A stretch of DNA of 37,347 nucleotides, taken from Oscillospiraceae bacterium. Its GTDB lineage: Bacteria; Bacillota; Clostridia; UMGS1883. The notes under the pieces are model-generated. The model was not told where the DNA came from. It saw only the letters and a list, made by a program, of their open reading frames with translations, and did no database searches. Location: NCBI GenBank assembly GCA_022508735.1, contig JAFLUQ010000005.1, positions 1-37,347 of the forward strand. Direction: 5' to 3'. Of this stretch, positions 14,028-22,683 are shown one piece after another. Position 1 is the stretch's first letter; the number at the start of each line of letters is the position of its first letter. The position numbers were made by a program, and so were the translations under genes.

Positions 14028-15510
14028 GCCCGCTCACCTCCATAAACGCATACTTAAGACTGTCCACAATATCGCTGACCGTGGCGGAATACTCGCCGCA
14101 TAAACGGCCCGCCATAATGCCGGCCTGAGCGTGCAGGTATACTCCGAGCCTCGCCGCGCCCACAGGCGAAAGCCCCTGAGCGCAAAGCGCGCAGATAACG
14201 CCTGCCAGAGCGTCGCCGCTGCCGGCCTTGGCCAGCGCTGAGGTGGAGCTGAGCGACACTGACAGAGAGCCGCCCGGCTCGGCGATCACAGTCCGCGCCC
14301 CCTTGAGCACCAGTGATATGCCGTATTCACCGGCAAAGCTCCGGGCCGAGCCGAGCCTGTCTTTTTCTATTTCCGCCACCGGCCTATTTGTCAGTCGTGA
14401 GAATTCCAACGGATGAGGCGTTACAACCACGTTGCGATGCCTTAAAAGCTCCGGGCGCTCCGCAAGTATATTAAGTCCGTCGGCATCAATGACTGTGGGA
14501 GCCGTGGTTGCGTCTAAAACAGAGGCGATAAACTCCGCTGAAACGCTCCTGCCGAGGCCGCAGCCTATCAGTACGGAGCTCGCTCCAATCAGTGCAAGCT
14601 CAAGGGCCGGGTTATTAACGTCGTATTCCTCCAGCGGCAAAACTACCGCCTCGGGCACAAGTATATTCACCGTGTTTTCGAGCCCGCGTTTACATACTAT
14701 GGTCACTAAACCAACACCGCTCTTCATTGCGGCTCTGGCCGCTATCGCCGCAGCTCCCAGCATACCGGTGCTGCCAACTATCATCACTGCACGCCCAAAG
14801 GTTCCCTTGTGGGAAAGCCGCGGTCTCGCAGGCAGCAGCTTCACTACCTCCTCCTCTATGAGCGGTGAGGGCTGCTCCTCGGGAACAAGGCTCCAGTCCA
14901 CAGGAACTCCCGCCCTGCGCACAACAACCGTGCCGCAGCAGTCCACGCTCTCGCCCGAGAGCATTCCCATTTTCGGCGCGGTAAAAGTGACTGTCTTATC
15001 CGCCCGAACGCAGATGCCGCAAACAGCTCCGCTGTCGGCGTCAAGTCCGCTGGGAATGTCAACCGAAAGAACAAAAGCGTCAAGGCTGTTTATCCTTTCT
15101 ATGGCCTCAGCGGCCACTCCGGCAACTGAGCCATGTATGCCAATGCCGAAAATGGCGTCTACAACGGCGTCACACCGAGGTATGCGTCCGCCCTCGCAGG
15201 CTTCTTGAAAAGTAAACGACGGTATTCTCTCCTCTTCGCACCGCCCGGCGAGATAGCGGCACTCGTCCGTTTCCGGTTCAAAAACCCGCACTATATAGAC
15301 CTTATTTCCCTTCCGCCTTAGCAGCTCGGCTATACGATAGCCGTCGGCTCCGTTGTTGCCTTTACCGCAAAAAATGCAGATTGCGCCAAAGTGCGAAAGC
15401 TCTTTGACGCAAACGTTAGCGGCGCTGTTTATAAGGCGGAGAGAGGATGAAAGGTCGGTTATGGCTTTAGTCTCAAAACTCTTTATCTGACCGGAGGTTA
15501 AAAATCTCAT
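14005..15510 (-). CDS. nnr: Bifunctional NAD(P)H-hydrate epimerase/dehydratase
   Basis: This metabolite repair enzyme restores damaged NADH and NADPH hydrates. The N-terminal epimerase domain (about residues 1-215) carries GKGNNGADGY; the C-terminal ADP/ATP-dependent dehydratase domain (about 225-501) carries VTPHPLEFSRL and the ribokinase-like GSGDALAGVI near residue 427. The ATG at 15510 (501 residues) has a good AAAGGAG site; an in-frame start at 15567 would run into the preceding gene. In many Firmicutes acpS sits beside this gene; here it is absent and replaced by a small membrane protein gene. Confidence 0.94.
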   Translation of the reverse strand: MRFLTSGQIKSFETKAITDLSSSLRLINSAANVCVKELSHFGAICIFCGKGNNGADGYRIAELLRRKGNKVYIVRVFEPETDECRYLAGRCEEERIPSFTFQEACEGGRIPRCDAVVDAIFGIGIHGSVAGVAAEAIERINSLDAFVLSVDIPSGLDADSGAVCGICVRADKTVTFTAPKMGMLSGESVDCCGTVVVRRAGVPVDWSLVPEEQPSPLIEEEVVKLLPARPRLSHKGTFGRAVMIVGSTGMLGAAAIAARAAMKSGVGLVTIVCKRGLENTVNILVPEAVVLPLEEYDVNNPALELALIGASSVLIGCGLGRSVSAEFIASVLDATTAPTVIDADGLNILAERPELLRHRNVVVTPHPLEFSRLTNRPVAEIEKDRLGSARSFAGEYGISLVLKGARTVIAEPGGSLSVSLSSTSALAKAGSGDALAGVICALCAQGLSPVGAARLGVYLHAQAGIMAGRLCGEYSATVSDIVDSLKYAFMEVSGHERQSLG

Positions 15511-15563
15511 TGTGACCGCTCCTTTACAAAACAGGGGGAACCGTTCTGGTCCCCCCATCGAGA

Positions 15564-16064
15564 TCAAAATACCTTGCTCTTTACATACATTTTCATAGCG
15601 TCCAATATTTTTTCATTTGGCTCAAAAACCAGAAGTCCTATCCCCTCCTCGCCGGAGAACACGGCAAAGCGGGCATTTTCGGCATTTGGATCTGAAGCCG
15701 CGTCATAGCGCTTGGTGAACTTGCGCTTCATTTCAGCATTCTTATCGTTATCGTGTACTGATGCACAAATTTCCATAGAGCCGAAATCAAAGCCGCACAG
15801 CCGCCGGCGGTGACGTCCGGCTATTATCTCATCCACGTCCATGTGATCATTGATGACCACATACTCATACTCTCTGGTAATGCTTGTGATAGCGAGCCAA
15901 GCCACATAGCCGCCGAACACCAGCACAACAAATGCGCTGGCAAGGCCGAGCCAAAGCCCCACCGAGGCCACGATAAAAACAAGCGCTATGGCAACAACGG
16001 CCATCTTGGCTGCGTCGCCGCCGGTGATCTTTTTCTTGACTAAAAAATCAACGTAATTTTCCAT
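15564..16064 (-). CDS. Small membrane protein of unknown function (DUF6106-like)
   Basis: The product is 166 residues: a short N-terminus (MENYVDFLVKKKITGGD), two closely spaced hydrophobic segments at about residues 20-37 and 42-60, and a soluble C-terminal domain that begins EYEYVVINDHMDVDEIIAGRHRR and ends FEPNEKILDAMKMYVKSK. It resembles proteins labelled DUF6106 in Clostridia, as far as I can recall; the function is unknown. The C-terminal part is reminiscent of bacterial PH-like domains that follow a membrane hairpin (inference). It starts only 2 bases after the PBP1A stop, so it is co-transcribed with a wall synthase. Confidence 0.6.
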   Translation of the reverse strand: MENYVDFLVKKKITGGDAAKMAVVAIALVFIVASVGLWLGLASAFVVLVFGGYVAWLAITSITREYEYVVINDHMDVDEIIAGRHRRRLCGFDFGSMEICASVHDNDKNAEMKRKFTKRYDAASDPNAENARFAVFSGEEGIGLLVFEPNEKILDAMKMYVKSKVF

Positions 16065-16066
16065 TA

Positions 16067-18592
16067 TCAGAAACCACCTTCACTGGTCTGCACTTCACTT
16101 GACGAAGAACTGCTGCTTGAGGAGGAGGAGCTGCTGTCGCTTCCGGCAGATGTCTGCCCTGATGATGACTGACCAGAGCCGCCAGAGCTGTTAGAACTGT
16201 TTCCGCCGGAGGATTGTTCACCGGAGCTGCTATTGCCTGAGTCGCCCGTGCTATTGCTGCCGGAGCCGCTGCCGGCACCGGCGGAGCCTTCTCCCGAGCC
16301 CTTTCCGCTGCCGTCATCACCCCGTGAAGCTTCACCGGAGCTGACTGAAACACTGTTTGAGCTGCTTTCGTCATCATCCTTCTTTACCTTAGTTGTAGTG
16401 TAAGAACCGTCGGAAAGAATGTTCTTGCCACCGCCGAGCTTCAGCGGATGGATGGCGCAGCGGGTGCTCGGTACCTTGTTAGATGCGTACATTTCGCTGG
16501 CAACGTGTTCACAGTCAGGTGTGGCACGCTGACCGCTTTCACGGCATATCATAACAGAAACCTCGCTGCCGGGCTTTTCAAAGTCCTTATACTCCAGATC
16601 CTCATGAACCTTCATCATTACGCTTCTCCATGCGAGGGCCGCAGGGTTGGAGCGGAATCGGCTCAAATCCTTGGGCTGGTCGTAACCAAACCACACTGCT
16701 CCAACGTAGTAGGGAGTCATTCCGACAAACCAACGGTCGTTGCTGGTCGCCGTTCCGGTCGTACCGGTCTTACCGGCAATGGACTGGCCACGGAAGTTAG
16801 CCATTGTGCCGCTGCCGTAGCTGACAACCTCCTTAAGCATAGACACCATATCGTATGCCGTTCTCTCACTCATGGCTATCTCGTGAGAGGGAGCGCCATC
16901 AAGTATTACATCGCCGTTAGCGTCCAGCACCTGAGTATACAGCATGGGCTTATTATAAAAGCCGTCGTTCACAAAAGTACAGTAGGCCGCTGTGAGCTCC
17001 AGCACGCTTACGCCGTCCGTCAGGCCGCCGAGTGCCAAAGACGCCAATCCCTTATCTGAGAATGTCCGGCCGCTCTCTGTTTCACGGAAATCCACCAAAG
17101 TGGATATATGCATACGCTCAACCAAATACTTAAATACATTTTCCTCACCAAGATATTTGCAAACCTTAACCGCCGGCACATTTCTGGAGTTTGCAAGAGC
17201 ACTGCGCACCTGCACATTTCCGACATAGCGGCCGTCAACATTCTTGGGTGTCCAGCCGCCATATGTCACTTTTGCGTCTCTTATAATTGTTGACTGAGTT
17301 ATAAGACCGTACTCCATAGCCGGGCCATAAACGCCAATAGACTTTATAGTTGAACCGGGCTGGCGAAGGGACTGTGTGGCACGGTTAAGGGTGCGGTTGC
17401 CCTCCTTGTCGCCTCGACCTCCCACAAGCGCCTTGACCTGACCTGTATAGGGGTCCATAATTACCATGGCTGACTCGGGCTGCACTTCTCCGCCGCCCTT
17501 GGGGAAGGAGCTGTTGTCACTGTATACAGCGTCCATCTTTTCCTGTATATCCATATCCTGAGCCAGATAGATTTTGAGGCCGCCGTTAAAGAGCACACGG
17601 CTGGCGCGCTCCTTGCTGTAGCCGAACTTTTCCATAAGATCTCTCTGAACCTGATCTATAGCGGCGTCCACATAGTAGCTCTGATATGAAACCTCGGTCT
17701 CAGAGCGGCGTGCCGAGAGCAAAAGAGGTTCCTCTTTGGCCTCGTCATACTGTGCCCGAGTTATCATGCCAAGCTCAAGCATCTTGTAAAGCACGGTCTC
17801 CTGACGGTCCTTGTGGTTTTCCGGATTGTCATATGGATTATAGCGCGTTGGTGCCTGTGTAATGCCCGCAATGCTGGCGCACTGGGCCAAGCTCAGCTCA
17901 GAGACCGGCTTACCATAGTATGTAGTGGCCGCCGAGCTCACGCCATAGCACTGTTCGCTCAGGAATATCGTATTGAGATAATATTCAAGGATTTCGTCCT
18001 TGGTGAGTTCATTCTCCAGCTCATAGGCTCGGTAGATCTCGCGGATCTTGCGCTCCACGCCGTAGCTTTTGTCATTGGTGAGGTTTTTGATGAGCTGCTG
18101 GGTTATTGTGCTTCCGCCGAAGGTACGGTCGCTGCTGCCGCGAATTATGTTTATTCCATAAGACAGGGTCGCTCCGATAGTACGCTTCACATCGAAGCCA
18201 TGATGCGATTGGAAACGTTCGTCCTCGATAGCCACAAAAGCATTCTGAAGGTTTTTTGGAATAGAATCTATGTCCACCCAAATACGGTTCTGGTCATCGT
18301 AGAGTTGCTGCACTTCAACTGTATCACCATCGGAATTTGTTCCGTAAACAAAGGACGTCAGATTGAGGCGCATATTATCTATATCGATCGGTTCGACGGT
18401 CTCCATATATCCAAACAATGCGCCGGCCACAATGCCCGCACCGATAACGGATACAAACAAAACCGTCAGAAAGGTTGCTAAAATGAAATTTCTAAACACC
18501 AAAACAAGCGTAGCAATAGCGCCGCGGCGCTTTTTACGCTTTTTACCCTTAGGTCTCCTTACCTCAGTATTTTCAGTGTTATTTGCTGCCAT
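16067..18592 (-). CDS. Bifunctional penicillin-binding protein 1A
   Basis: This class A PBP polymerises and cross-links peptidoglycan. After a basic cytoplasmic tail (KGKKRKKRR) and one membrane anchor, the GT51 domain shows EDERF near residue 123 and GGSTITQQLIKNL. The transpeptidase domain shows STIK (nucleophile Ser near 413), SRN near 467 and KTGTTG near 605. From about residue 744 to 841 the tail is Ser/Gly-rich, including a run of 13 Ser. I chose the ATG at 18592 with GGGGG upstream; the in-frame ATG at 18625 sits only about 15 bases downstream of a TATAAT. Confidence 0.93.
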   Translation of the reverse strand: MAANNTENTEVRRPKGKKRKKRRGAIATLVLVFRNFILATFLTVLFVSVIGAGIVAGALFGYMETVEPIDIDNMRLNLTSFVYGTNSDGDTVEVQQLYDDQNRIWVDIDSIPKNLQNAFVAIEDERFQSHHGFDVKRTIGATLSYGINIIRGSSDRTFGGSTITQQLIKNLTNDKSYGVERKIREIYRAYELENELTKDEILEYYLNTIFLSEQCYGVSSAATTYYGKPVSELSLAQCASIAGITQAPTRYNPYDNPENHKDRQETVLYKMLELGMITRAQYDEAKEEPLLLSARRSETEVSYQSYYVDAAIDQVQRDLMEKFGYSKERASRVLFNGGLKIYLAQDMDIQEKMDAVYSDNSSFPKGGGEVQPESAMVIMDPYTGQVKALVGGRGDKEGNRTLNRATQSLRQPGSTIKSIGVYGPAMEYGLITQSTIIRDAKVTYGGWTPKNVDGRYVGNVQVRSALANSRNVPAVKVCKYLGEENVFKYLVERMHISTLVDFRETESGRTFSDKGLASLALGGLTDGVSVLELTAAYCTFVNDGFYNKPMLYTQVLDANGDVILDGAPSHEIAMSERTAYDMVSMLKEVVSYGSGTMANFRGQSIAGKTGTTGTATSNDRWFVGMTPYYVGAVWFGYDQPKDLSRFRSNPAALAWRSVMMKVHEDLEYKDFEKPGSEVSVMICRESGQRATPDCEHVASEMYASNKVPSTRCAIHPLKLGGGKNILSDGSYTTTKVKKDDDESSSNSVSVSSGEASRGDDGSGKGSGEGSAGAGSGSGSNSTGDSGNSSSGEQSSGGNSSNSSGGSGQSSSGQTSAGSDSSSSSSSSSSSSSEVQTSEGGF

Positions 18593-18790
18593 GTATCTCA
18601 ACCCCCATAAGAGATTTTTCTCCATTCTATACTAATTTTATTATACACCCAAATAATTAAAAAAGTATTACAAAACTCCGGATAATTATAATTTAACACA
18701 AAATCCTGTTCATAATTTTACCTTATGCCCTATTGTTTGGCACAATGCACAAAAATCACTTACAATATATATGAAAATTAAACAAAGTCA
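18593..18790. other. AT-rich spacer upstream of PBP1A
   Basis: This stretch holds no gene that I can support. A TATAAT at 18640-18645 (minus strand) may be the PBP1A -10, but no convincing -35 lies 16-18 bases upstream. The rest is AT-rich and leads into the small RNA promoters. Confidence 0.45.
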
Positions 18791-18793
18791 ATC

Positions 18794-18822
18794 TTGCAAT
18801 TCCACCTTAGACCTGCTATAAT
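18794..18822 (+). promoter_or_regulatory. Promoter of small RNA 1
   Basis: -35 TTGCAA (18794-18799) and -10 TATAAT (18817-18822) with a 17-base spacer. Initiation is predicted near 18829, directly at the first hairpin. Confidence 0.75.
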
Positions 18823-18827
18823 ATGAA

Positions 18828-18913
18828 CGTACCCGATGAATGGGTACGAAAACTTTTTTTCATTTTCCCTCCTTTTTTAGTGGCAGACCGGATTTGTCTG
18901 CCATTTTTTTTTT
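18828..18913 (+). ncRNA. Small RNA 1 (tandem pair)
   Basis: A short transcription unit of about 85 nt with no reading frame. The 5' end is a hairpin CGTACCC-GATGAAT-GGGTACG. An unstructured linker follows with TTTTCCCTCCTTTTTT, complementary to Shine-Dalgarno sequences. The 3' end is a terminator hairpin (18881-18888 with 18896-18903) and ten T residues. A paralogue lies about 192 bases downstream. The layout is that of a trans-acting regulatory RNA with a C-rich seed. Comparison with CsfG, RsaE-like and Clostridiales-1 families is needed to say whether it is known. Confidence 0.7.
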
Positions 18914-18986
18914 GCGCTCCGTAGTGTTTTGTGCATGCTGCATAAAATTTCTTTTGATAAATTGTGAAGTTTGAACAGATTGCATC

Positions 18987-19015
18987 TTGTGAGGCAACAT
19001 AATATCTGCTATAAT
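18987..19015 (+). promoter_or_regulatory. Promoter of small RNA 2
   Basis: -35 TTGTGA (18987-18992) and -10 TATAAT (19010-19015), spacer 17 bases. The upstream sequence differs from that of small RNA 1 while the promoter geometry is kept. Confidence 0.7.
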
Positions 19016-19019
19016 ACAG

Positions 19020-19104
19020 ATGTACTCGATGAGAGTACATAAAACTTTTTTCATTTTCCCTCCTTTTTTAGTGGCAGACCGGACTTGTCTGTCATTTTTT
19101 TTTT
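19020..19104 (+). ncRNA. Small RNA 2 (tandem pair)
   Basis: The paralogue of the RNA at 18828-18913. The 5' hairpin is ATGTACTC-GATGA-GAGTACAT: the stem changes C to T on one side and G to A on the other, keeping pairing and the GATGA loop. The linker with TTTTCCCTCCTTTTTT and the terminator (19072-19079 with 19087-19094, then ten T) are nearly identical to copy 1. It ends 83 bases before the ATPase gene start. Paired changes in the stem and a preserved promoter indicate that both copies are functional RNAs. Confidence 0.7.
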
Positions 19105-19187
19105 GCGTTTTTCCTTGAAAAAGGCGGAAAAATGTATTAGAATATTAACAGTGATATATCAGGCATCGAACAAAGGAGAGGATAACC

Positions 19188-20381
19188 ATGTTTAAATATG
19201 ACGCGCTGTCGCTCAGGCTAAAATCACTGACAGTATTCAGAGGGCTTTTAGATGAACCGCTCATAGTCAGGCTCAGCGAGCTGCTGCGCTGTGAGGACTG
19301 GGATAAAAACCGCCTCGTGGAGCTGTACTGCGCCTTTGTCAGCGAGCTGTACAAGACCGGCGACAGTCTGTCAGACTGGATAAGGCGCTACATTTCAGAA
19401 GATGAAAATCTCTATGTGCAGTATATAATTGACGGGCGTAACCCCGGCCCCATCATTGCCGAACGGCTCGACGAGGAACTCGGCATAATCTCTGAGCTGG
19501 CCTCTCTCGACTGCGGTGAGCTGCTAAGCGAGATAAATGCCCCCTTCCCTCTTCCTATCTGGCGGAGCGAGGCGGCTGATCTGCGCGCAGCCTATGAAAA
19601 GCGAATAGATGAGATTCCCACCCGGGGTTACGGCATCTTCGCCAAGTATCATATGTTTGTGCTGGATGATACCGGAGCTCTCGTTCCGGTGCGGCGGCCC
19701 GACCCGCAGCGTCTCAGCGAGCTCTACGGCTACGAGGAGGAGCGCGGCAAGGTGCTTAAAAACACTCTGGCCCTGCTGGAGGGCCGCCCTGCCAACAACG
19801 TGCTGCTTTACGGCGACGCGGGCACGGGCAAGAGCAGCACCGTAAAGGCCGTTGCCAACGAGCTTAAGGATAAGGGACTTCGACTCATCGAGGTAAAGAA
19901 AAACCAGCTCTACCTCATTCCCGGCATAATGGACAGTCTTGAGGGCAGCCCCTTAAAGTATATAATTTTCATTGACGACCTGAGCTTCAGCACCGGCGAC
20001 AGCGATTTCGCCGCCCTTAAAGCCATACTGGAGGGCAGCGTGGGCAGCCGTGGCAAGAACATGGCCGTTTACGCCACAAGTAACCGCCGCCACCTTATAC
20101 GCGAGAGCATGAGCGACCGCGACGGCGACGATATTCACCTTTCTGACACCCTTCAGGAGCTGCAGAGCCTGTCGGCCCGCTTCGGCCTGACCGTGACCTT
20201 CATCCGGCCCGAGCAGGAGCTCTACCGGGAGATAGTGCTGCGCCTGGGCGAGAGCTACGGCGTAAAAATGGAGCCGGACGAGCTGTGCCGCAGAGCCGAG
20301 GCCTTTGCCATACGCTCCGGAGGCCGCTCTCCCAGGGCGGCAAAGCAGTTTGTGGAGCTGGTTAAGGCAGGCATCGTGTAA
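19188..20381 (+). CDS. AAA-type ATP-binding protein, DUF815-like
   Basis: The 397-residue product has an N-terminal helical region of unknown role and a C-terminal ATPase domain. The P-loop LLYGDAGTGKSS is near residues 205-216, the Walker B IIFIDDLSF near 258-266, a sensor-like YATSNRRHLI near 298, and an Arg-rich RSGGRSPRAAKQF near the end. This arrangement matches the DUF815 family of predicted ATPases, whose biological role is not established. The ATG at 19188 has AAAGGAG upstream. It is followed after 21 bases by a sigma factor gene, so the three genes 19188-21678 likely form one operon. Confidence 0.85.
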   Translation: MFKYDALSLRLKSLTVFRGLLDEPLIVRLSELLRCEDWDKNRLVELYCAFVSELYKTGDSLSDWIRRYISEDENLYVQYIIDGRNPGPIIAERLDEELGIISELASLDCGELLSEINAPFPLPIWRSEAADLRAAYEKRIDEIPTRGYGIFAKYHMFVLDDTGALVPVRRPDPQRLSELYGYEEERGKVLKNTLALLEGRPANNVLLYGDAGTGKSSTVKAVANELKDKGLRLIEVKKNQLYLIPGIMDSLEGSPLKYIIFIDDLSFSTGDSDFAALKAILEGSVGSRGKNMAVYATSNRRHLIRESMSDRDGDDIHLSDTLQELQSLSARFGLTVTFIRPEQELYREIVLRLGESYGVKMEPDELCRRAEAFAIRSGGRSPRAAKQFVELVKAGIV

Positions 20382-20402
20382 AAATAGAAAGGAGCGGCGC
20401 CC

Positions 20403-20969
20403 TTGCTGGCAATTATAATGACAATAGGCGACGAGAGCGCCCGCGCGCTCCTCACCCGCCTCTATGAACAGAATTTCTCCGCCATGTACAAGCTGGCCCT
20501 GAAGCTCACCGGCGACCACCAGCTTGCCGAAGACGCTGCCATGGCGGCCATTGTGAAACTGGTAGAGGGATATGAGGGTTTCAACCTGACGGATCCTCGC
20601 GGGGCGCGTTCGCTCATGGTGCGCATGAGCATGAGCGCGGCCATAGACATAATGCGCAAAAGGCAGCGCGAGTCTCTGATAACCGACATAGATGTGCTGG
20701 GCGTTGAGCTTTTGCCTGACCCGTCCCCCGGGGCTGAGGAGCTGGCCATGGCGTCCGAGCTGACAAAAAAGGTAACAGAGATCGCGGCCTCCTTGCCGCT
20801 TCACCTGTACCTTGATTACATATACTATATGAAGGACGGCCTGAGCGCCACCAAAATCGCCGAAATAGACGGGATAACGCCGGACGCCGTGAGGAAGCGG
20901 CTCGTCCGCATCAGGAATATATTTAAGGAAAAACTGAGGGAAGGGGGCTTCATAAATGGCAATGAATGA
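20403..20969 (+). CDS. RNA polymerase sigma factor, ECF-like
   Basis: The 188-residue product has region 2 (LTRLYEQNFSAMYKLALKLTGDHQLAEDAAMAAI, then RSLMVRMSMSAAIDIMRKRQR) and region 4 with its helix-turn-helix (LSATKIAEIDGITPDAVRKRLVRIRNIFKEKLRE), joined by a short linker, which is the ECF pattern. The start is a TTG at 20403, eight bases after AAAGGAG; the ATG at 20418 is further away. It overlaps the next gene by 14 bases, as sigma/anti-sigma pairs often do. Targets cannot be read from the window. Confidence 0.85.
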   Translation: MLAIIMTIGDESARALLTRLYEQNFSAMYKLALKLTGDHQLAEDAAMAAIVKLVEGYEGFNLTDPRGARSLMVRMSMSAAIDIMRKRQRESLITDIDVLGVELLPDPSPGAEELAMASELTKKVTEIAASLPLHLYLDYIYYMKDGLSATKIAEIDGITPDAVRKRLVRIRNIFKEKLREGGFINGNE

Positions 20970-21678
20970 TTCTTCTGAGCTTATACTTGAGGCTCTGCTG
21001 AAAGCCGGGGCTTCGGCCTCTGACGGCGCCTTTATGCAAAAGGTTGACGAGCTCGACGCTGAGATACCCGACGCACCTCCCTCAAAGGAACGCGACAAGA
21101 AGCTCCGGCGGCTGCTCCGCCGTGTTGGCCGCCGTGAGCGGCGCAGGGGATGGACTACGGTCGGCAGGGTGGCCGCAGCGGCGCTGATCATTGTGCTTGC
21201 CGGGCTCGGTATCATGACCGTCGGCGTAGACGCTATTCGCTCCGCCTTCCTGAATTTTGTGCTCGACGAAGGATCACCGAATACGGAGTATAATTTTACC
21301 GGTAAGGAAACTCATCCTGCGGAGGATTACGAGCTTTATCCCACTTCTGGGCAGTATGAACTCAGTTATGTACCGGAGGGCTTTGAATTGGTTGATAAAG
21401 ACTTGTCAAACGAAAAGCACACGTATTACCAGTATGAATCGTCTGAAGGCGATTGGTTCGGTTTTCATGCGGACCCGCTCGAAGGGAGCTTTGGTGTTGA
21501 CACTGAGGATTCCATCGTGGATAATATAACTATCAATGGTTATAACGCTGTGTTTATATCAAATACTAAAAGGAATTCTATCGTGTGGCACAATTCATAT
21601 AATGCGTTTACCTTGTCTGGCAACATTGTAAAGGACGAAATGATAAAAATTGCAGAAAATGTAGAAATGGTTCGATAA
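20956..21678 (+). CDS. Single-pass membrane protein, probable anti-sigma partner (DUF4367-like)
   Basis: The 240-residue product has an N-terminal cytoplasmic part of about 70 residues that is strongly basic before the membrane (KKLRRLLRRVGRRERRR), one membrane segment (about 75-97), and an extracellular domain with YELSYVPEGFELVDKD and a YNAVFISNTKRNSIVWHN strand pair, resembling DUF4367. The 14-base overlap with the sigma gene supports a regulator of that sigma factor (inference). The 5' half is GC-rich like the sigma gene, while the extracellular half becomes distinctly AT-rich. Confidence 0.75.
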   Translation: MAMNDSSELILEALLKAGASASDGAFMQKVDELDAEIPDAPPSKERDKKLRRLLRRVGRRERRRGWTTVGRVAAAALIIVLAGLGIMTVGVDAIRSAFLNFVLDEGSPNTEYNFTGKETHPAEDYELYPTSGQYELSYVPEGFELVDKDLSNEKHTYYQYESSEGDWFGFHADPLEGSFGVDTEDSIVDNITINGYNAVFISNTKRNSIVWHNSYNAFTLSGNIVKDEMIKIAENVEMVR

Positions 21679-21695
21679 ACTAGCAATTAATAAAA

Positions 21696-21725
21696 AGGCC
21701 TGTCACTTTGAGACAGGTCTTTTTG
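21696..21725 (+). terminator. Terminator after the sigma/anti-sigma genes
   Basis: AGGCCTGTC (21696-21704) pairs with GACAGGTCT (21712-21720) with one wobble, followed by TTTTTT. It ends the ATPase-sigma-DUF4367 operon. Confidence 0.85.
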
Positions 21726-21812
21726 TTGTGGCATTACACAAATAACACGAATGAATATTGTAGAAATTTCACAAAAATAGAATTTTTTTAATAAATTTAG
21801 AAAATCACTATC

Positions 21813-21842
21813 TTTACCAAGGCCTCATACGATTTATATAAT
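21813..21842 (+). promoter_or_regulatory. Possible promoter of the exported protein at 21876
   Basis: TTTACC (21813-21818) and TATAAT (21837-21842) with an 18-base spacer. The -35 is a moderate match. Confidence 0.5.
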
Positions 21843-21875
21843 GAAAGGTGCTATCGAGGAAGGAGGTGAAAAAAG

Positions 21876-22676
21876 GTGAAAAGTATAAGAAAAATTTTTG
21901 CCGCCATAGCGGCAACAACACTGCTTGTTTCCGGTTTCCCGGCCGCAACACCGGTCGGTGCGGCTCAAAAAAATGAAAATGCAGCCACCAACGTTTCCCT
22001 CCCCTTTAACTATAATTCCGGCGACTTTATGCGGAATTTCAAAGGAACATTGGCAGCCAACGGAAATGTAGGCACCTTTGCTTTTGATTTAACACCCATG
22101 GTCAAACGTGCCTACGCTAAAGGATACATCAACGACAATAAGGAAATGGATATACATATCAGAGTTTCTGACGATCCTTCTATTGACTCAGGCGTTACGA
22201 TATCTTCTGTTGTAATAGATAGTGAATTTGGTACTCTCCACACCGAAGTAACAAATCTGACGGCCAATGGAAATTCGGCAGTGTGCACAGTTAATTACGA
22301 CTTTTTTTATACTGTTCTAAATCCCGACTATATTGATGGTGTACCTGAGATAGCAATTGAAGTAGACACACCTCTTGACAGCGCTACAGTGAACACATCA
22401 ACAGTTCTTATAACATATTGGGACATGAACCGGGAAGTTATATACAATGAGTTTGATCCCGCCTCTTCTTCTGAAGCTATCAATGTATATCTTGGTCCCG
22501 ATGGTAAAACAATTTATATCAAGCTTAAACCGACAGGGAGAAAAATTGTCATGAAAACAGATTTAACCGAAGACGTGCATTGCACCCTTGCAAATTTGAT
22601 CCTGACTACCGGAATAAAAACGCAGGACGGCGTTTCACTTGCAAATGATAAGTTCATCAAAGTATATATTTTATAA
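21876..22676 (+). CDS. Exported protein of unknown function
   Basis: I do not recognise a family. The 266-residue product begins with a classic signal peptide (MKSIRKIFAAIAATTLLVSG, with a likely cut after VGAA near residue 29). The mature part is predicted rich in beta strands, with repeated Asp/Asn/Thr-rich turns (VSDDPSIDSGVTISSVVIDS, PDGKTIYIKLKP). There is no lipobox, sortase motif or catalytic signature. The start is a GTG at 21876 with a perfect AAGGAGGTG site seven bases away. The gene is visibly more AT-rich than the operon before it. Confidence 0.7.
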   Translation: MKSIRKIFAAIAATTLLVSGFPAATPVGAAQKNENAATNVSLPFNYNSGDFMRNFKGTLAANGNVGTFAFDLTPMVKRAYAKGYINDNKEMDIHIRVSDDPSIDSGVTISSVVIDSEFGTLHTEVTNLTANGNSAVCTVNYDFFYTVLNPDYIDGVPEIAIEVDTPLDSATVNTSTVLITYWDMNREVIYNEFDPASSSEAINVYLGPDGKTIYIKLKPTGRKIVMKTDLTEDVHCTLANLILTTGIKTQDGVSLANDKFIKVYIL

Positions 22677-22683
22677 ATTTTAC

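Noticed and set aside
18849..18861. Terminator directly after the first small RNA hairpin
   Set aside because: The T run after the 5' hairpin is offset by GAAAAC, and the second copy keeps a much stronger terminator hairpin further on, so I treat the first hairpin as a 5' structure.
19953..21215. A 420-residue open frame on the minus strand
   Set aside because: It runs antisense through the ATPase, the sigma factor and the start of the DUF4367-like gene, all of which have recognisable motifs and ribosome sites; its own translation is low in recognisable structure.
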